Source: Sphingobacterium puteale (lineage in GTDB: Bacteria; Bacteroidota; Bacteroidia; Sphingobacteriales; Sphingobacteriaceae). Taken from it: a DNA stretch of 41,743 nucleotides. This document shows, piece after piece, positions 16,051 through 23,367 of this stretch. Every line of letters starts with the position of its first letter. The first letter of the stretch is position 1. The stretch covers positions 1-41,743 of the forward strand of contig NZ_RBWS01000031.1 in NCBI RefSeq assembly GCF_003627955.1, read 5' to 3'. Both the position numbers and the translations under genes were made by a program. A model generated the notes under the pieces. It worked only from the letters and a program-made list of their open reading frames with translations. It was not told where the DNA came from and ran no database searches.

Positions 16051-16191
16051 CAAATATTTATTCCACCTATTACACCAAATCTACACTTGTGAATAGGGAT
16101 AATTCATCCGAAATGTTACTCAGGAATTAACAAGAATCTGTCAAAACATAAATTTTCAAAAAAATATAGGAAGAAACAAATCCGTTTAAGC

Positions 16192-17241
16192 TTATACTTT
16201 ATTTCCTGTTAAAGCACTGAATTTATTTCCGTGTTTGTCTTTATAAAAATCTCCATCTTTCTTAAAGCTTGTAGCATCTACGTCTTTGAGTAGCTGTTTT
16301 TGATAGTAGACATTTCTTGTATCTTTTCCAAAATCACTGCCAATGAGGATAAATGTCTTCACGTCAGCGCCAGGAACTACCTCCTGATTATAGTATACAT
16401 TGTTCTTGTCCTTTGAATATGGGTTACCTGTATAGAAATCAGTTTTTTCATCAGCAGTAAATAGCTGAAAGGAGGGAACATCGACGTGATCATATTTAAA
16501 ATTTTTGCCCCGGACTAATATGGTTTTATTGTTTACGCAAATCACATCTAGATCAAGTACCCGAATTGTCTGTATGCTATTAAATGATTTTGTTACACTA
16601 GCCGAATCCTGTTGAAAAGGAGGATAATAAATTGTGTTCCCGATTCTCATGTAATACTTGTTGATGGCTTCGACATTTCCCGGATTAGCTACAACCGACT
16701 TAAAGTTTCCGATATTTGGAGAAATATAAACGGAATCTTTATCCTTTAGAAAGTAGTCATTGACGAAGCTAAAAGTTTGTCGATCAGCATGTATCATGTC
16801 ATCCGCGTAGAAATAATGATCTTTGTCCCGAGCCCAATTCGTGTGATTTTTTATGAGTTCATATGTCTTTGGGTCCGCTCCAGTTATGATATTGAAGCCC
16901 AAGACCTGATCAATATAATAGACGTGAAAGCGATCTTTAGGAATCTGATTGTCGACATAGAAGGAAGCCTTGTCTACCAGCTTTTGGGGCATTCCACGAA
17001 AGTATACCGCGTTTTTGTCCTTTGCAATATCCTCTGCCAATACCTCAAAAGATTCCACATCGGCCTGCATTTGCGATACACCCAGACTAAACCAATTCCC
17101 ATTCTGACAATAAACAATTTGTCCTTTTGAATCTATAAAATAAGAGCTCGATTTTTGTTTATTGACCAGTTTACCAATATCCCGGCAAGAGATAAAAAAA
17201 CTGAGTAAAACACAAGCCAGAAAAAAAGTATATTTTTTCAT
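16192..17241 (-). CDS. DKNYY-family lipoprotein
   Basis: Read from ATG 17241 this is a lipoprotein of 349 residues: signal MKKYTFFLACVLLSFFISC with the lipidated cysteine followed by RDIGK. An ATG at 17286 would place 15 extra residues before the signal and is disfavoured. The mature protein contains several copies of the DKNYY pattern, an aromatic-rich repeat around D-K-[ND]-x-V-Y-[YF], for example DKNAVYFRG, DKDSVYIS, DKNNVYYN and DTRNVYYQ, each near a phrase of the type DxxTFxLI. The family is common in Bacteroidota and has no known function. It is expected in the outer membrane. A -7-like box lies at 17304. Confidence 0.8.
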   Translation of the reverse strand: MKKYTFFLACVLLSFFISCRDIGKLVNKQKSSSYFIDSKGQIVYCQNGNWFSLGVSQMQADVESFEVLAEDIAKDKNAVYFRGMPQKLVDKASFYVDNQIPKDRFHVYYIDQVLGFNIITGADPKTYELIKNHTNWARDKDHYFYADDMIHADRQTFSFVNDYFLKDKDSVYISPNIGNFKSVVANPGNVEAINKYYMRIGNTIYYPPFQQDSASVTKSFNSIQTIRVLDLDVICVNNKTILVRGKNFKYDHVDVPSFQLFTADEKTDFYTGNPYSKDKNNVYYNQEVVPGADVKTFILIGSDFGKDTRNVYYQKQLLKDVDATSFKKDGDFYKDKHGNKFSALTGNKV

Positions 17242-17303
17242 TTTTATACCAGGGCGAAGTTGTAAAATATCCTTTGTAGCGCGCATATATAAATTTACGC
17301 TGT

Positions 17304-17311
17304 CAAAGTTA
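17304..17311 (-). promoter_or_regulatory. Putative -7 promoter box TAACTTTG
   Basis: On the minus strand this reads TAACTTTG, matching TAnnTTTG, and is placed to start a transcript near 17297, about 55 nt before the DKNYY gene start at 17241. Confidence 0.4.
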
Positions 17312-17560
17312 AAAAAGGGAATTTTCTTGTAAAATAGTAAATCGTCTTATCCCCACATTTTGCATCTTTACATTTGCTGTTGACTTTTTTCAGGAAAGAA
17401 GAGATGGACATTCGAGCTCGGTTGTACGGATACCCAGTTCAAGGAATGTAGGCAATGACAAACTTACTTATGCAGAATATAATATTTTTAATGGCCTGTA
17501 TGTCCATTTTTTTGATAATATATCTTTCGGCTGGCGATTTAGGAACCGTTATCTCCGTCA
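17312..17560. other. Intergenic DNA with an ATG-less plus-strand frame
   Basis: Apart from the promoter region of the DKNYY gene, a plus-strand frame stays open from about 17312 to about 17710, passing into the antisense of the hydrolase gene. It has no ATG. Its middle (SVVRIPSSRNVGNDKLTY, then FNGLYVHFF) looks protein-like, so it may be a remnant, but chance is equally possible. No terminator was seen. Confidence 0.25.
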
Positions 17561-18502
17561 TCAACGATTTTTAAATTTTTGGCTTAGATTTTTTACCCAG
17601 TTTATGGCTATTTTGATCGGAGCTGAAGACTCTGAAGGCGTTAGAAAGTGTCCCATTTCAGGAAATAGACAATATTCAAACGGTTTTCCTTCAATTTTAA
17701 GTAAATTAAGATGATCAATAGATAAGCCGACAGGAACTTGCACATCTTGTCCGCCAAAAAGCCAGAGTCCCCGTGCCGTTGTTTTGCTAAGAACCAGCTG
17801 AGGGTCCGTTGTAATAAATTTATATTTATCTGGGGCATTTAAAATATGCGTCCTTACTTCTTTCTCGGTATGATTCGTCCAGAAATCTACCTTTCCTTCA
17901 GTGAAAAACTGAAAACGGAGCTGTTCTCTGGTTGGAACCACTGCCCCACTAAATATGACCATAAAATCCACTTCTTTTGACTTATTTGAAGCCAAAGGAA
18001 TAATCCATCCAGCCTGACTGAACCCTAGGAGACCAGTATGGGTTAATTTATGTCCGAAATAATTTTTGAGCGCTAAAATTGCTTCCTTAGCATCCTCGGC
18101 CAGGAGATCGAGATTTGCTGAGTCAATATTATTTGTGCCTACTTCCGGACCCGCATATTTCCCCCCGGATTTACCAACACCCCGCTTATCATAAGTTAAT
18201 ACAGATATTCCATTTTTTGCCAGCAAAGTTGCAAATGCATTCAATCTGAGCTCCTGTCCGGATCCATGCACTATTACAATTCCGATTTTAGAATTTGGAG
18301 CGCTAAAGATTGTCCCTGCCAACTCTACCCCTTTACTTTTAAATTTTATATCTTTTGTTGCACATTCCGTAGTTTGAGCTATTATATTGGTCGTGAATAC
18401 TAAAAAAAGTAATGACAAAATTGCTTTTATATGTAATCTTTCTTTAACCCTTTGATATGCGGGCTTATTGCAAGAATATGCTATACTTAAATGTTTTTTC
18501 AT
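17561..18502 (-). CDS. Secreted alpha/beta hydrolase
   Basis: A serine hydrolase of the alpha/beta fold, about 313 residues from ATG 18502 (a TTG at 18511 would add three). The N-terminus has a long polar lead of about 27 residues before the hydrophobic core AILSLLFLVFTTNIIAQ, so it is exported. GIVIVHGSGQELR gives the oxyanion HGSG loop, and the nucleophile elbow is GLLGFSQAGW. The acid and histidine region includes WLFGGQDVQVP and FPEMGHF. It resembles peptidase-like or esterase-like hydrolases of the BAAT/YqiA kind; the substrate is unknown. A TAnnTTTG box ends just before the start, implying a very short leader. Confidence 0.85.
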   Translation of the reverse strand: MKKHLSIAYSCNKPAYQRVKERLHIKAILSLLFLVFTTNIIAQTTECATKDIKFKSKGVELAGTIFSAPNSKIGIVIVHGSGQELRLNAFATLLAKNGISVLTYDKRGVGKSGGKYAGPEVGTNNIDSANLDLLAEDAKEAILALKNYFGHKLTHTGLLGFSQAGWIIPLASNKSKEVDFMVIFSGAVVPTREQLRFQFFTEGKVDFWTNHTEKEVRTHILNAPDKYKFITTDPQLVLSKTTARGLWLFGGQDVQVPVGLSIDHLNLLKIEGKPFEYCLFPEMGHFLTPSESSAPIKIAINWVKNLSQKFKNR

Positions 18503-18515
18503 CGGTTTCAATTTT

Positions 18516-18523
18516 CAAAGTTA
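18516..18523 (-). promoter_or_regulatory. Putative -7 promoter box TAACTTTG
   Basis: Minus-strand TAACTTTG matches the Bacteroidota -7 consensus. A start site about 7 bp beyond it falls almost at the ATG of the hydrolase at 18502, so the mRNA would be nearly leaderless. Confidence 0.4.
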
Positions 18524-18709
18524 GGGCGCTTAAATGCTGTTGCTGTAATTTTATTTTCAGCATCTAACTTAAATAATTTTTGGAACTCGTCCTGATGTTA
18601 TTTAGGTGAAGTGCTTGTTTTTATCGGTGAAAGTGCTAACGGATCGGTAAAAAAATAATATACTTTTTCTTTTCTTAAAAAGAGCAAGCATATTTTTCTG
18701 TTTGGTAAA

Positions 18710-19039
18710 TTAGTACAATTCATCATAGTTTATCTTTATGCTTTTACTTATCGGAGCAGAAACACAGGCTAAGATTAAACCTTGTCGGAGGTGAACCTCT
18801 GACAGTACAAAATTCCTTCTTAACCGTACCTCTCCTTCCTCTAATTTGCATACACAAGTGCCGCAGTTGCCCCTGCAGCAGGAGTACGGAACGTCAACTC
18901 CAGCATTGAGCATCGCATCGAGCAGAGGTATCTGTTTGTTCCATTGGATATTTTTTGTATTGCCGTTCAATGTCAATGTTACATGTACATAATCCGATTT
19001 CTCAGCTTCGGTGGGAGGTGTTTTTTCTTTCATGTTCAT
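18710..19039 (-). CDS. Plant-type 2Fe-2S ferredoxin
   Basis: A 109-residue single-domain 2Fe-2S ferredoxin. The cluster motif C-x4-C-x2-C is in VPYSCCRGNCGTCVCKLEEG, with the fourth cysteine in GLILACVSAP about 30 residues later. The loop type is like the ferredoxin domain found at the C-terminus of class IA and PaaE-like oxygenase reductases, but here it stands alone without FAD or NAD domains. It would pass electrons to an oxygenase or reductase not present in the window. It lies downstream of the DapA-family gene, with a hairpin between them that may lower its expression. The start is 19039, with a second ATG two codons in. Confidence 0.88.
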   Translation of the reverse strand: MNMKEKTPPTEAEKSDYVHVTLTLNGNTKNIQWNKQIPLLDAMLNAGVDVPYSCCRGNCGTCVCKLEEGEVRLRRNFVLSEVHLRQGLILACVSAPISKSIKINYDELY

Positions 19040-19084
19040 ATGTTTTTTGGATTTATTTAAATTATTGCTGAAACATTTATGCTT

Positions 19085-19115
19085 AAAGCCCGAAGCTTAT
19101 ATTGCTTTGGGCTTT
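19085..19115 (-). terminator. Hairpin between DapA-family and ferredoxin genes
   Basis: AAAGCCCGAAGC (19085-19096) pairs with GCTTTGGGCTTT (19104-19115) around a 7-nt loop, with one G-U pair. It lies 10 bp past the DapA-family stop. The U run after it is short, so it may be a weak terminator or attenuator in front of the ferredoxin gene. Confidence 0.5.
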
Positions 19116-19125
19116 GATATTGTGT

Positions 19126-20022
19126 CTAAACGGCCAATTCACTTTGTATTGCAGAAAGTATTCTGTCCAGTTCCGCTATTTCGTTTTCACCAAGTGGTTT
19201 TAGTGGGCTTTTAAAGCCACCTCCACCTACTTTTAGTATGTCCAAACCGGCCTTTATAGAACGCGGAAGACCTTTTGCTACGATGAATTTCAGCAAATCG
19301 ACCTGTTTGTAAAATATTCTTTGTGCCTTCTCGAGATCATTTTCCTGTACGGCATCGTAAAGTGCAATATTAAGTTCGGGTATCAGGTTCGGAGCGGCTG
19401 TACACCAGCCTCTGGCACCAGCCGAAAATGCGGATAGGGCGAGCGGATTGGAACCATTAAAAAACGCGACGCCTTCGCCTAGCTCTTTTCTCAAATAATG
19501 CATACGTTGAATATCGCCCGTGCTTTCCTTTATCATCGTTACATTCGGAATTTCCAATAAGCGTTTCAGCAAGGCGGGCGACATATCGACACCAGCGGTA
19601 GCAGGATTATTATAAGCCATGATTGGAATCGAAATTTTGGAAGCCACCGTGTCGTAGTGTTTTACAATTTCGTCATCGGTCAATTTCCAATAGCTCATCG
19701 GGATAATCATTACCGCTGTTGCGCCTGCTTTTTCGGCAAATTGTGCGTGGTAAACAGTTCTTTCCGTGGTCAGGTTTGAAACACCCACCAATGTGGGTAC
19801 CCTGCCGTCCACCTGCTGCATGGTGGCTTCAGCCAATGCTTCTTTTTCTGTGTCGTTAAGATAAGGCATTACCCCCGTACTTCCCAATGGTGCAATACCA
19901 TGAGAGCCTGATGTGACTAGGCGCTCTAACTGTTTTTTGAATAACGGAATGTCGATGTTTTCGTTGTTGTCAAATGGTGTAACCGGATAAGCGATTACAC
20001 CTTTAAAAGGGACTTGATTCAT
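19126..20022 (-). CDS. DapA-family lyase/aldolase
   Basis: A 298-residue protein of the dihydrodipicolinate synthase / N-acetylneuraminate lyase superfamily (TIM barrel, class I aldolase chemistry). The Schiff-base lysine is K165 in MIKESTGD, the catalytic tyrosine is Y137 in MAYNNPATAG, and the carboxylate-binding loop is PLGSTGVMPY near residues 45-54. The arginine that true DapA uses for its dicarboxylate substrate (YNVPSRTG) is absent, so this is probably a catabolic 2-keto-acid aldolase or dehydratase rather than lysine biosynthesis. It is in a group with a cupin (22 bp upstream) and a ferredoxin, opposite a MocR regulator, which also points to a dedicated catabolic pathway. Confidence 0.85.
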   Translation of the reverse strand: MNQVPFKGVIAYPVTPFDNNENIDIPLFKKQLERLVTSGSHGIAPLGSTGVMPYLNDTEKEALAEATMQQVDGRVPTLVGVSNLTTERTVYHAQFAEKAGATAVMIIPMSYWKLTDDEIVKHYDTVASKISIPIMAYNNPATAGVDMSPALLKRLLEIPNVTMIKESTGDIQRMHYLRKELGEGVAFFNGSNPLALSAFSAGARGWCTAAPNLIPELNIALYDAVQENDLEKAQRIFYKQVDLLKFIVAKGLPRSIKAGLDILKVGGGGFKSPLKPLGENEIAELDRILSAIQSELAV

Positions 20023-20043
20023 AGATACTGTTGCTTTTAAATA

Positions 20044-20544
20044 TTAAAAATCTCTACCTTCTTCTTCACGCAATGCGACCCCCAGGTTTTGCAGTTGTGG
20101 GGCATTTTCACAAGCAATGTATTTCGCAGGTTCGTTCTCACTGCGGTTTTGGTGCTGGTGCCAAGCCCAAGAAGGGATATAAACGGCGTCACCTGCTTCC
20201 CATTCCACAATTTCATCTTCTACCCTGGTCCAGCCTTTGCCTTCAATGACATACAATACAGTTTCATAGGTATGGCGGTGAAGGTGAGTCTTCTGCCCCG
20301 GCAACAGACCGCCGATGGTTAAACTGACATTCTTACTGGGTAAATCCACGAAGAAGACAGGATGCTTTCTTTCTTCTGAAAATTGATTATGTACACCTGA
20401 ATTTTCAACGTTTTTGTGGATAAGGTGCGCGGGTTTTATGTACATTGGTCTTGCAAATGTTTGATGGAAGTCTTTAGAGCTGAATTGTTTTTGCTCTGCA
20501 TGAATTGATTTTTTAACTTCTGTAGGTGATTCTAATTTTGACAT
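20044..20544 (-). CDS. Cupin-domain protein
   Basis: Read from ATG 20544, 166 residues; a GTG at 20571 is the only upstream alternative. A single cupin barrel with metal-ligand-like motif 1 GQKTHLHRHTYETVLYVIEG (the two His and the Glu) and motif 2 GDAVYIPSWAWHQHQN (the late His). This is the layout of metal-dependent cupin dioxygenases, isomerases and aminohydrolases. It is the first gene of the group cupin, DapA-family lyase, ferredoxin, so it probably handles a substrate or intermediate of the same pathway. A minus-strand -7 box lies at 20582-20589, giving a leader of about 30 nt. Confidence 0.85.
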   Translation of the reverse strand: MSKLESPTEVKKSIHAEQKQFSSKDFHQTFARPMYIKPAHLIHKNVENSGVHNQFSEERKHPVFFVDLPSKNVSLTIGGLLPGQKTHLHRHTYETVLYVIEGKGWTRVEDEIVEWEAGDAVYIPSWAWHQHQNRSENEPAKYIACENAPQLQNLGVALREEEGRDF

Positions 20545-20581
20545 AACTGATTTTTTTATTGTTTTTTGCACTATTGCATTA

Positions 20582-20589
20582 CAAAAGTA
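20582..20589 (-). promoter_or_regulatory. Putative -7 box of the cupin operon (TACTTTTG)
   Basis: On the minus strand TACTTTTG fits TAnnTTTG, directed toward the cupin gene. It lies back to back with the regulator's -7 box at 20593, only 3 bp apart, so polymerase can hardly occupy both promoters at once. Confidence 0.5.
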
Positions 20590-20592
20590 TGG

Positions 20593-20600
20593 TATCTTTG
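20593..20600 (+). promoter_or_regulatory. Putative -7 box of the MocR gene (TATCTTTG)
   Basis: TATCTTTG fits TAnnTTTG. A TTTG at 20566-20569 lies 23 bp upstream as a possible -33 element. The start site would be near 20607, about 37 nt before the ATG at 20644 and within the inverted repeat at 20599-20642. Confidence 0.55.
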
Positions 20601-20642
20601 GACTATTAAAATAATACAGTTTTTATAAAAACAAATAGTCCA
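20599..20642. promoter_or_regulatory. Inverted repeat, likely MocR operator
   Basis: TGGACTATT at 20599-20607 and its inverted copy AATAGTCCA at 20634-20642 are perfect 9-bp arms separated by 26 bp. The left arm overlaps the end of the regulator -7 box and the likely start site; the right arm ends 1 bp before the regulator start codon. Binding of the dimeric regulator here would repress its own gene and could open or shut the divergent promoter. Confidence 0.6.
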
Positions 20643-20643
20643 G

Positions 20644-22065
20644 ATGTTAAGGGATTGGAATTTTGAAATACAGTTAGATGAACAATCAGATAAAGCTATT
20701 TATCTGCAAATAGCGGATGCTATAATAAAAGATATCCATTCGGGTAGATTAAAGCCGGGCGACGCGCTACCCGGCAGCAGAAACCTTGCGCAATTGCTGA
20801 AAATAAATCGAAATACGGTTGTGGAGGCCCTTAATGTGCTGCTTATTGAGGGCTGGCTGATTTCCAAAGAAAGGCAAGGTACTTTTGTCGCAGACACATT
20901 ACCTGATTTCAACGATATCCAAGAAAGCAACCTTATCACTTCTATAGCAGAAAGTACTTTAGATAGGTACTGTCACTTACAGTTTGATGACGGATATCCT
21001 GACAGTAAAATTGCACCCATTACAGAACTTGCAAGGGCATACCGCCAAATATTCAGCCAAAAAGCGAGGTGGCAGATGATGGGTTATGGCAATGAGCTGG
21101 GCGATCTGGAATTTAGGAGAACTATCGTTCAAATGCTCAACCATCAACGAGGGATGCAGGTCGATGAGCAAAGTATTTGTATCACTCGTGGGAGCCAAAT
21201 GGCCATGTACCTGACAGCACAACAGTTATTTACTGATGGTGATCATGTGATCATTGAAAACCCTGGGTATGCACCAGCATGGAGAGCCTTTGAAAGTGCA
21301 GGGGCTACATTATTGCCTGCAGCTGTGGATAAGGATGGTTTGCTGATTGAGGATGTTATTTCTTATTTGCAATCTGGAAAAAAGATTAAGGCAATTTATG
21401 TTACACCACATCGCCAATACCCGACTACCGTAACGATGAGCCTGAAAAGAAGATTGGAATTAATACGGCTTTCCAATGAATATGGTTTTACCATTATGGA
21501 AGACGACTATGATAATGAGTTTCATTTTGGATATCGTCCTGTCTTACCTTTATCAAGTTTTACTGAACTGAAAAATTACGTTTACATTGGCACTATGAGC
21601 AAGGTTGTCGCACCGGCTTTACGTGTTGGTTATTTGGCGAGCAACGACCGAATACTGGTTAAGAAAGTAGGGGATCTACGGAAGATTATTGATGTGCAGG
21701 GGGATAATATTATGGAACAGGCTGTTTTGCAACTTATCAAAGAAGGTACAATTAAGCGGCATATAAAAAAGGCAACAAATTACTATAGAGCCAAGAGGGA
21801 TTTTACGGCAAACGTGTTAAACAAATATATCAAAGATAAAGCAAGATATACTCTTCCCGATGGTGGTTTAGCTTTTTGGCTCGTACCCAATAAGCCCGTG
21901 GATTGGTTTCATATTTCCAAAAGGTTGCAAGATAAGGGGATCAAAATCATCAATCCCGATGTTTATAGTTTTGATGAAACCGTTAATGGTTTAAGATTTG
22001 GCTATGGATCGCTTTCTGAAAAAGATCTGGAGGAAGGTATTATCGCTTTGGCAGAAATGATTTGA
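20644..22065 (+). CDS. MocR/GntR-family regulator with aminotransferase domain
   Basis: A 473-residue MocR-type transcription factor. Residues about 18-83 form the GntR winged helix (LQIADAIIKDIHSGRLKPGD and LPGSRNLAQLLKINRNTVVE), and the rest is a fold type I aminotransferase domain. MocR landmarks are present: YVTPHRQYPTTVTM near 252, MEDDYDNEF near 285, and the PLP lysine K320 in GTMSKVVAPALRVGYL. Family members sense PLP adducts of amines or amino acids. It is transcribed divergently from the cupin/DapA/ferredoxin group, with a shared promoter region of about 70 bp and an inverted repeat, so that group is its likely target. Confidence 0.92.
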   Translation: MLRDWNFEIQLDEQSDKAIYLQIADAIIKDIHSGRLKPGDALPGSRNLAQLLKINRNTVVEALNVLLIEGWLISKERQGTFVADTLPDFNDIQESNLITSIAESTLDRYCHLQFDDGYPDSKIAPITELARAYRQIFSQKARWQMMGYGNELGDLEFRRTIVQMLNHQRGMQVDEQSICITRGSQMAMYLTAQQLFTDGDHVIIENPGYAPAWRAFESAGATLLPAAVDKDGLLIEDVISYLQSGKKIKAIYVTPHRQYPTTVTMSLKRRLELIRLSNEYGFTIMEDDYDNEFHFGYRPVLPLSSFTELKNYVYIGTMSKVVAPALRVGYLASNDRILVKKVGDLRKIIDVQGDNIMEQAVLQLIKEGTIKRHIKKATNYYRAKRDFTANVLNKYIKDKARYTLPDGGLAFWLVPNKPVDWFHISKRLQDKGIKIINPDVYSFDETVNGLRFGYGSLSEKDLEEGIIALAEMI

Positions 22066-22213
22066 TAACAAGTATTCTATGTTGAGCTATATCAAAGACT
22101 TTAAGAATGGACTAGCTTCTGAAGTGTAGAATATGGGGCACTCGTTTAAAAACATTTGTTTTCATAGTGGATGTGAATTTGTGATTAGCCAAATATTCAG
22201 ATATCTTTATAAA

Positions 22214-23066
22214 ATGAAATCTGTTTTTCCTGCTACTTATTCTACACTTTGTCCAGTTGCATTGTCTGCGCTGATATCGGTGAGATATAAACTGGAAAAT
22301 GTGCGGTGTAAGTTTTTGGTTCGTGGTGTTGGCGATTACAGATAGTTTGGGAGAAGCGATACAGAAACTTGAAGCCGTAGAAGGAGAGCGGTACGCTGTA
22401 CTTTTCAGTTTTGCACATGGTCGGGTCATTCGATCATTGAATGAAAATCAACTTCGCGTTTTGGGAAATGAAATGGCGCGTTTTCACAATATCTCATCTA
22501 CGATTAAGTTAGAAGAAGAAAGGTGGAATTTCGATCTTGATACAACCGTCTTTAAACCGTTAGCACAATTAAGATCCGCCTTTAAAGAAAATGTCGAAGA
22601 ATATACGTGGCTGTGTGAAATGGCCTACCATGTTGAAAAAAAAATGTCACAAGTTAATACATCAGAATTTTCGAAAGGCTACTGTCATTTTGATTTTCTC
22701 CCCAAAAATTTTCATTTCGACAATGATACGGTGACTTTCTTTGATTTTGATTTCATGGGATATGGTTGGCTGGTCAATGATATAATGTCCTTTTGGCAGC
22801 ATCTCATGTTAGATGTATATACTGGAAGAACTACACAGCAGGCTGCTGATGACTCGTACCGCATTTTTTTGGAAGGATATCGTTTAAATCGTGCTATAAG
22901 AGAGCAGGAATTAGCGGTAATACCCTATCTTTCATTGGGATTTTGGCTTTTCTATATGGAATTTCATACCACTCATGATCAATTTTCCGTATTTAGCCAG
23001 CCTCCACATTTAAATTTCTATATCGGATTTTTGAAGCATATCACAGAGAAGTATTACTCCGAGTAA
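22214..23066 (+). pseudogene. Aminoglycoside-phosphotransferase-like kinase, internal deletion
   Basis: Two frames together resemble one phosphotransferase (APH fold). The first begins at ATG 22214 (MKSVFPATYSTLCPVALSAL) and runs to CKFLVRGVGD before a stop at about 22345. The second continues from LGEAIQKLEAVEGERYAVLF to the normal C-terminus at 23066. The expected middle of the N-lobe, with the nucleotide-binding beta strands and lysine, is missing. The catalytic loop CHFDFLPKN and the metal motif FDFDFMGYGW remain. The combined length is 853 nt, not a multiple of three, and short of the roughly 330 codons of relatives, so a deletion with frame change is likely. A product from an internal start (22299) would lack ATP binding. 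Confidence 0.75.
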
Positions 23067-23367
23067 TGAGTTTTCTTAAGGTCATTTTACGATCTCATAA
23101 ATTTTATCATCTCAAATAAAAGGCTACTATTTCCTAGAAAATATCCTAATCCAGTTTTCTTAGTGCTTTTGAATTCTGTAATAAAAATACAGATTGAAAA
23201 TAATATGCCGTATGTGCTTGTCGCTGGGTATAATATGTTCACAAGACATCCGTGACTTCACCGTTATCAGATCTTGGGAATCTGAGTGCGGTAAAGTCTG
23301 GGCGTCAAGTTTAAATAATGTAATGCAATAGCTGTTTTGACAATGTAAAAGATAGTAAAAATAGATT
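23067..23367. other. Intergenic stretch without a recognised gene
   Basis: It lies between the convergent phosphotransferase remnant and the ConA-like gene. No hairpin with a U tract, RNA gene or coding-like frame was recognised. Confidence 0.4.

Noticed and set aside
17312..17712. Plus-strand open frame of about 130 codons running into the antisense of the hydrolase gene
   Set aside because: It has no start codon and its second half is antisense to a well-supported gene; it is only mentioned as a possible remnant.
19126..20022. Lysine-biosynthetic DapA
   Set aside because: The substrate arginine of true DapA is missing and the neighbours are a cupin, a ferredoxin and a MocR regulator, which fits catabolism better.
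22112..22429. Minus-strand frame of 105 codons over the phosphotransferase remnant
   Set aside because: The plus-strand frames match a known family at both ends; the minus frame is a shadow.
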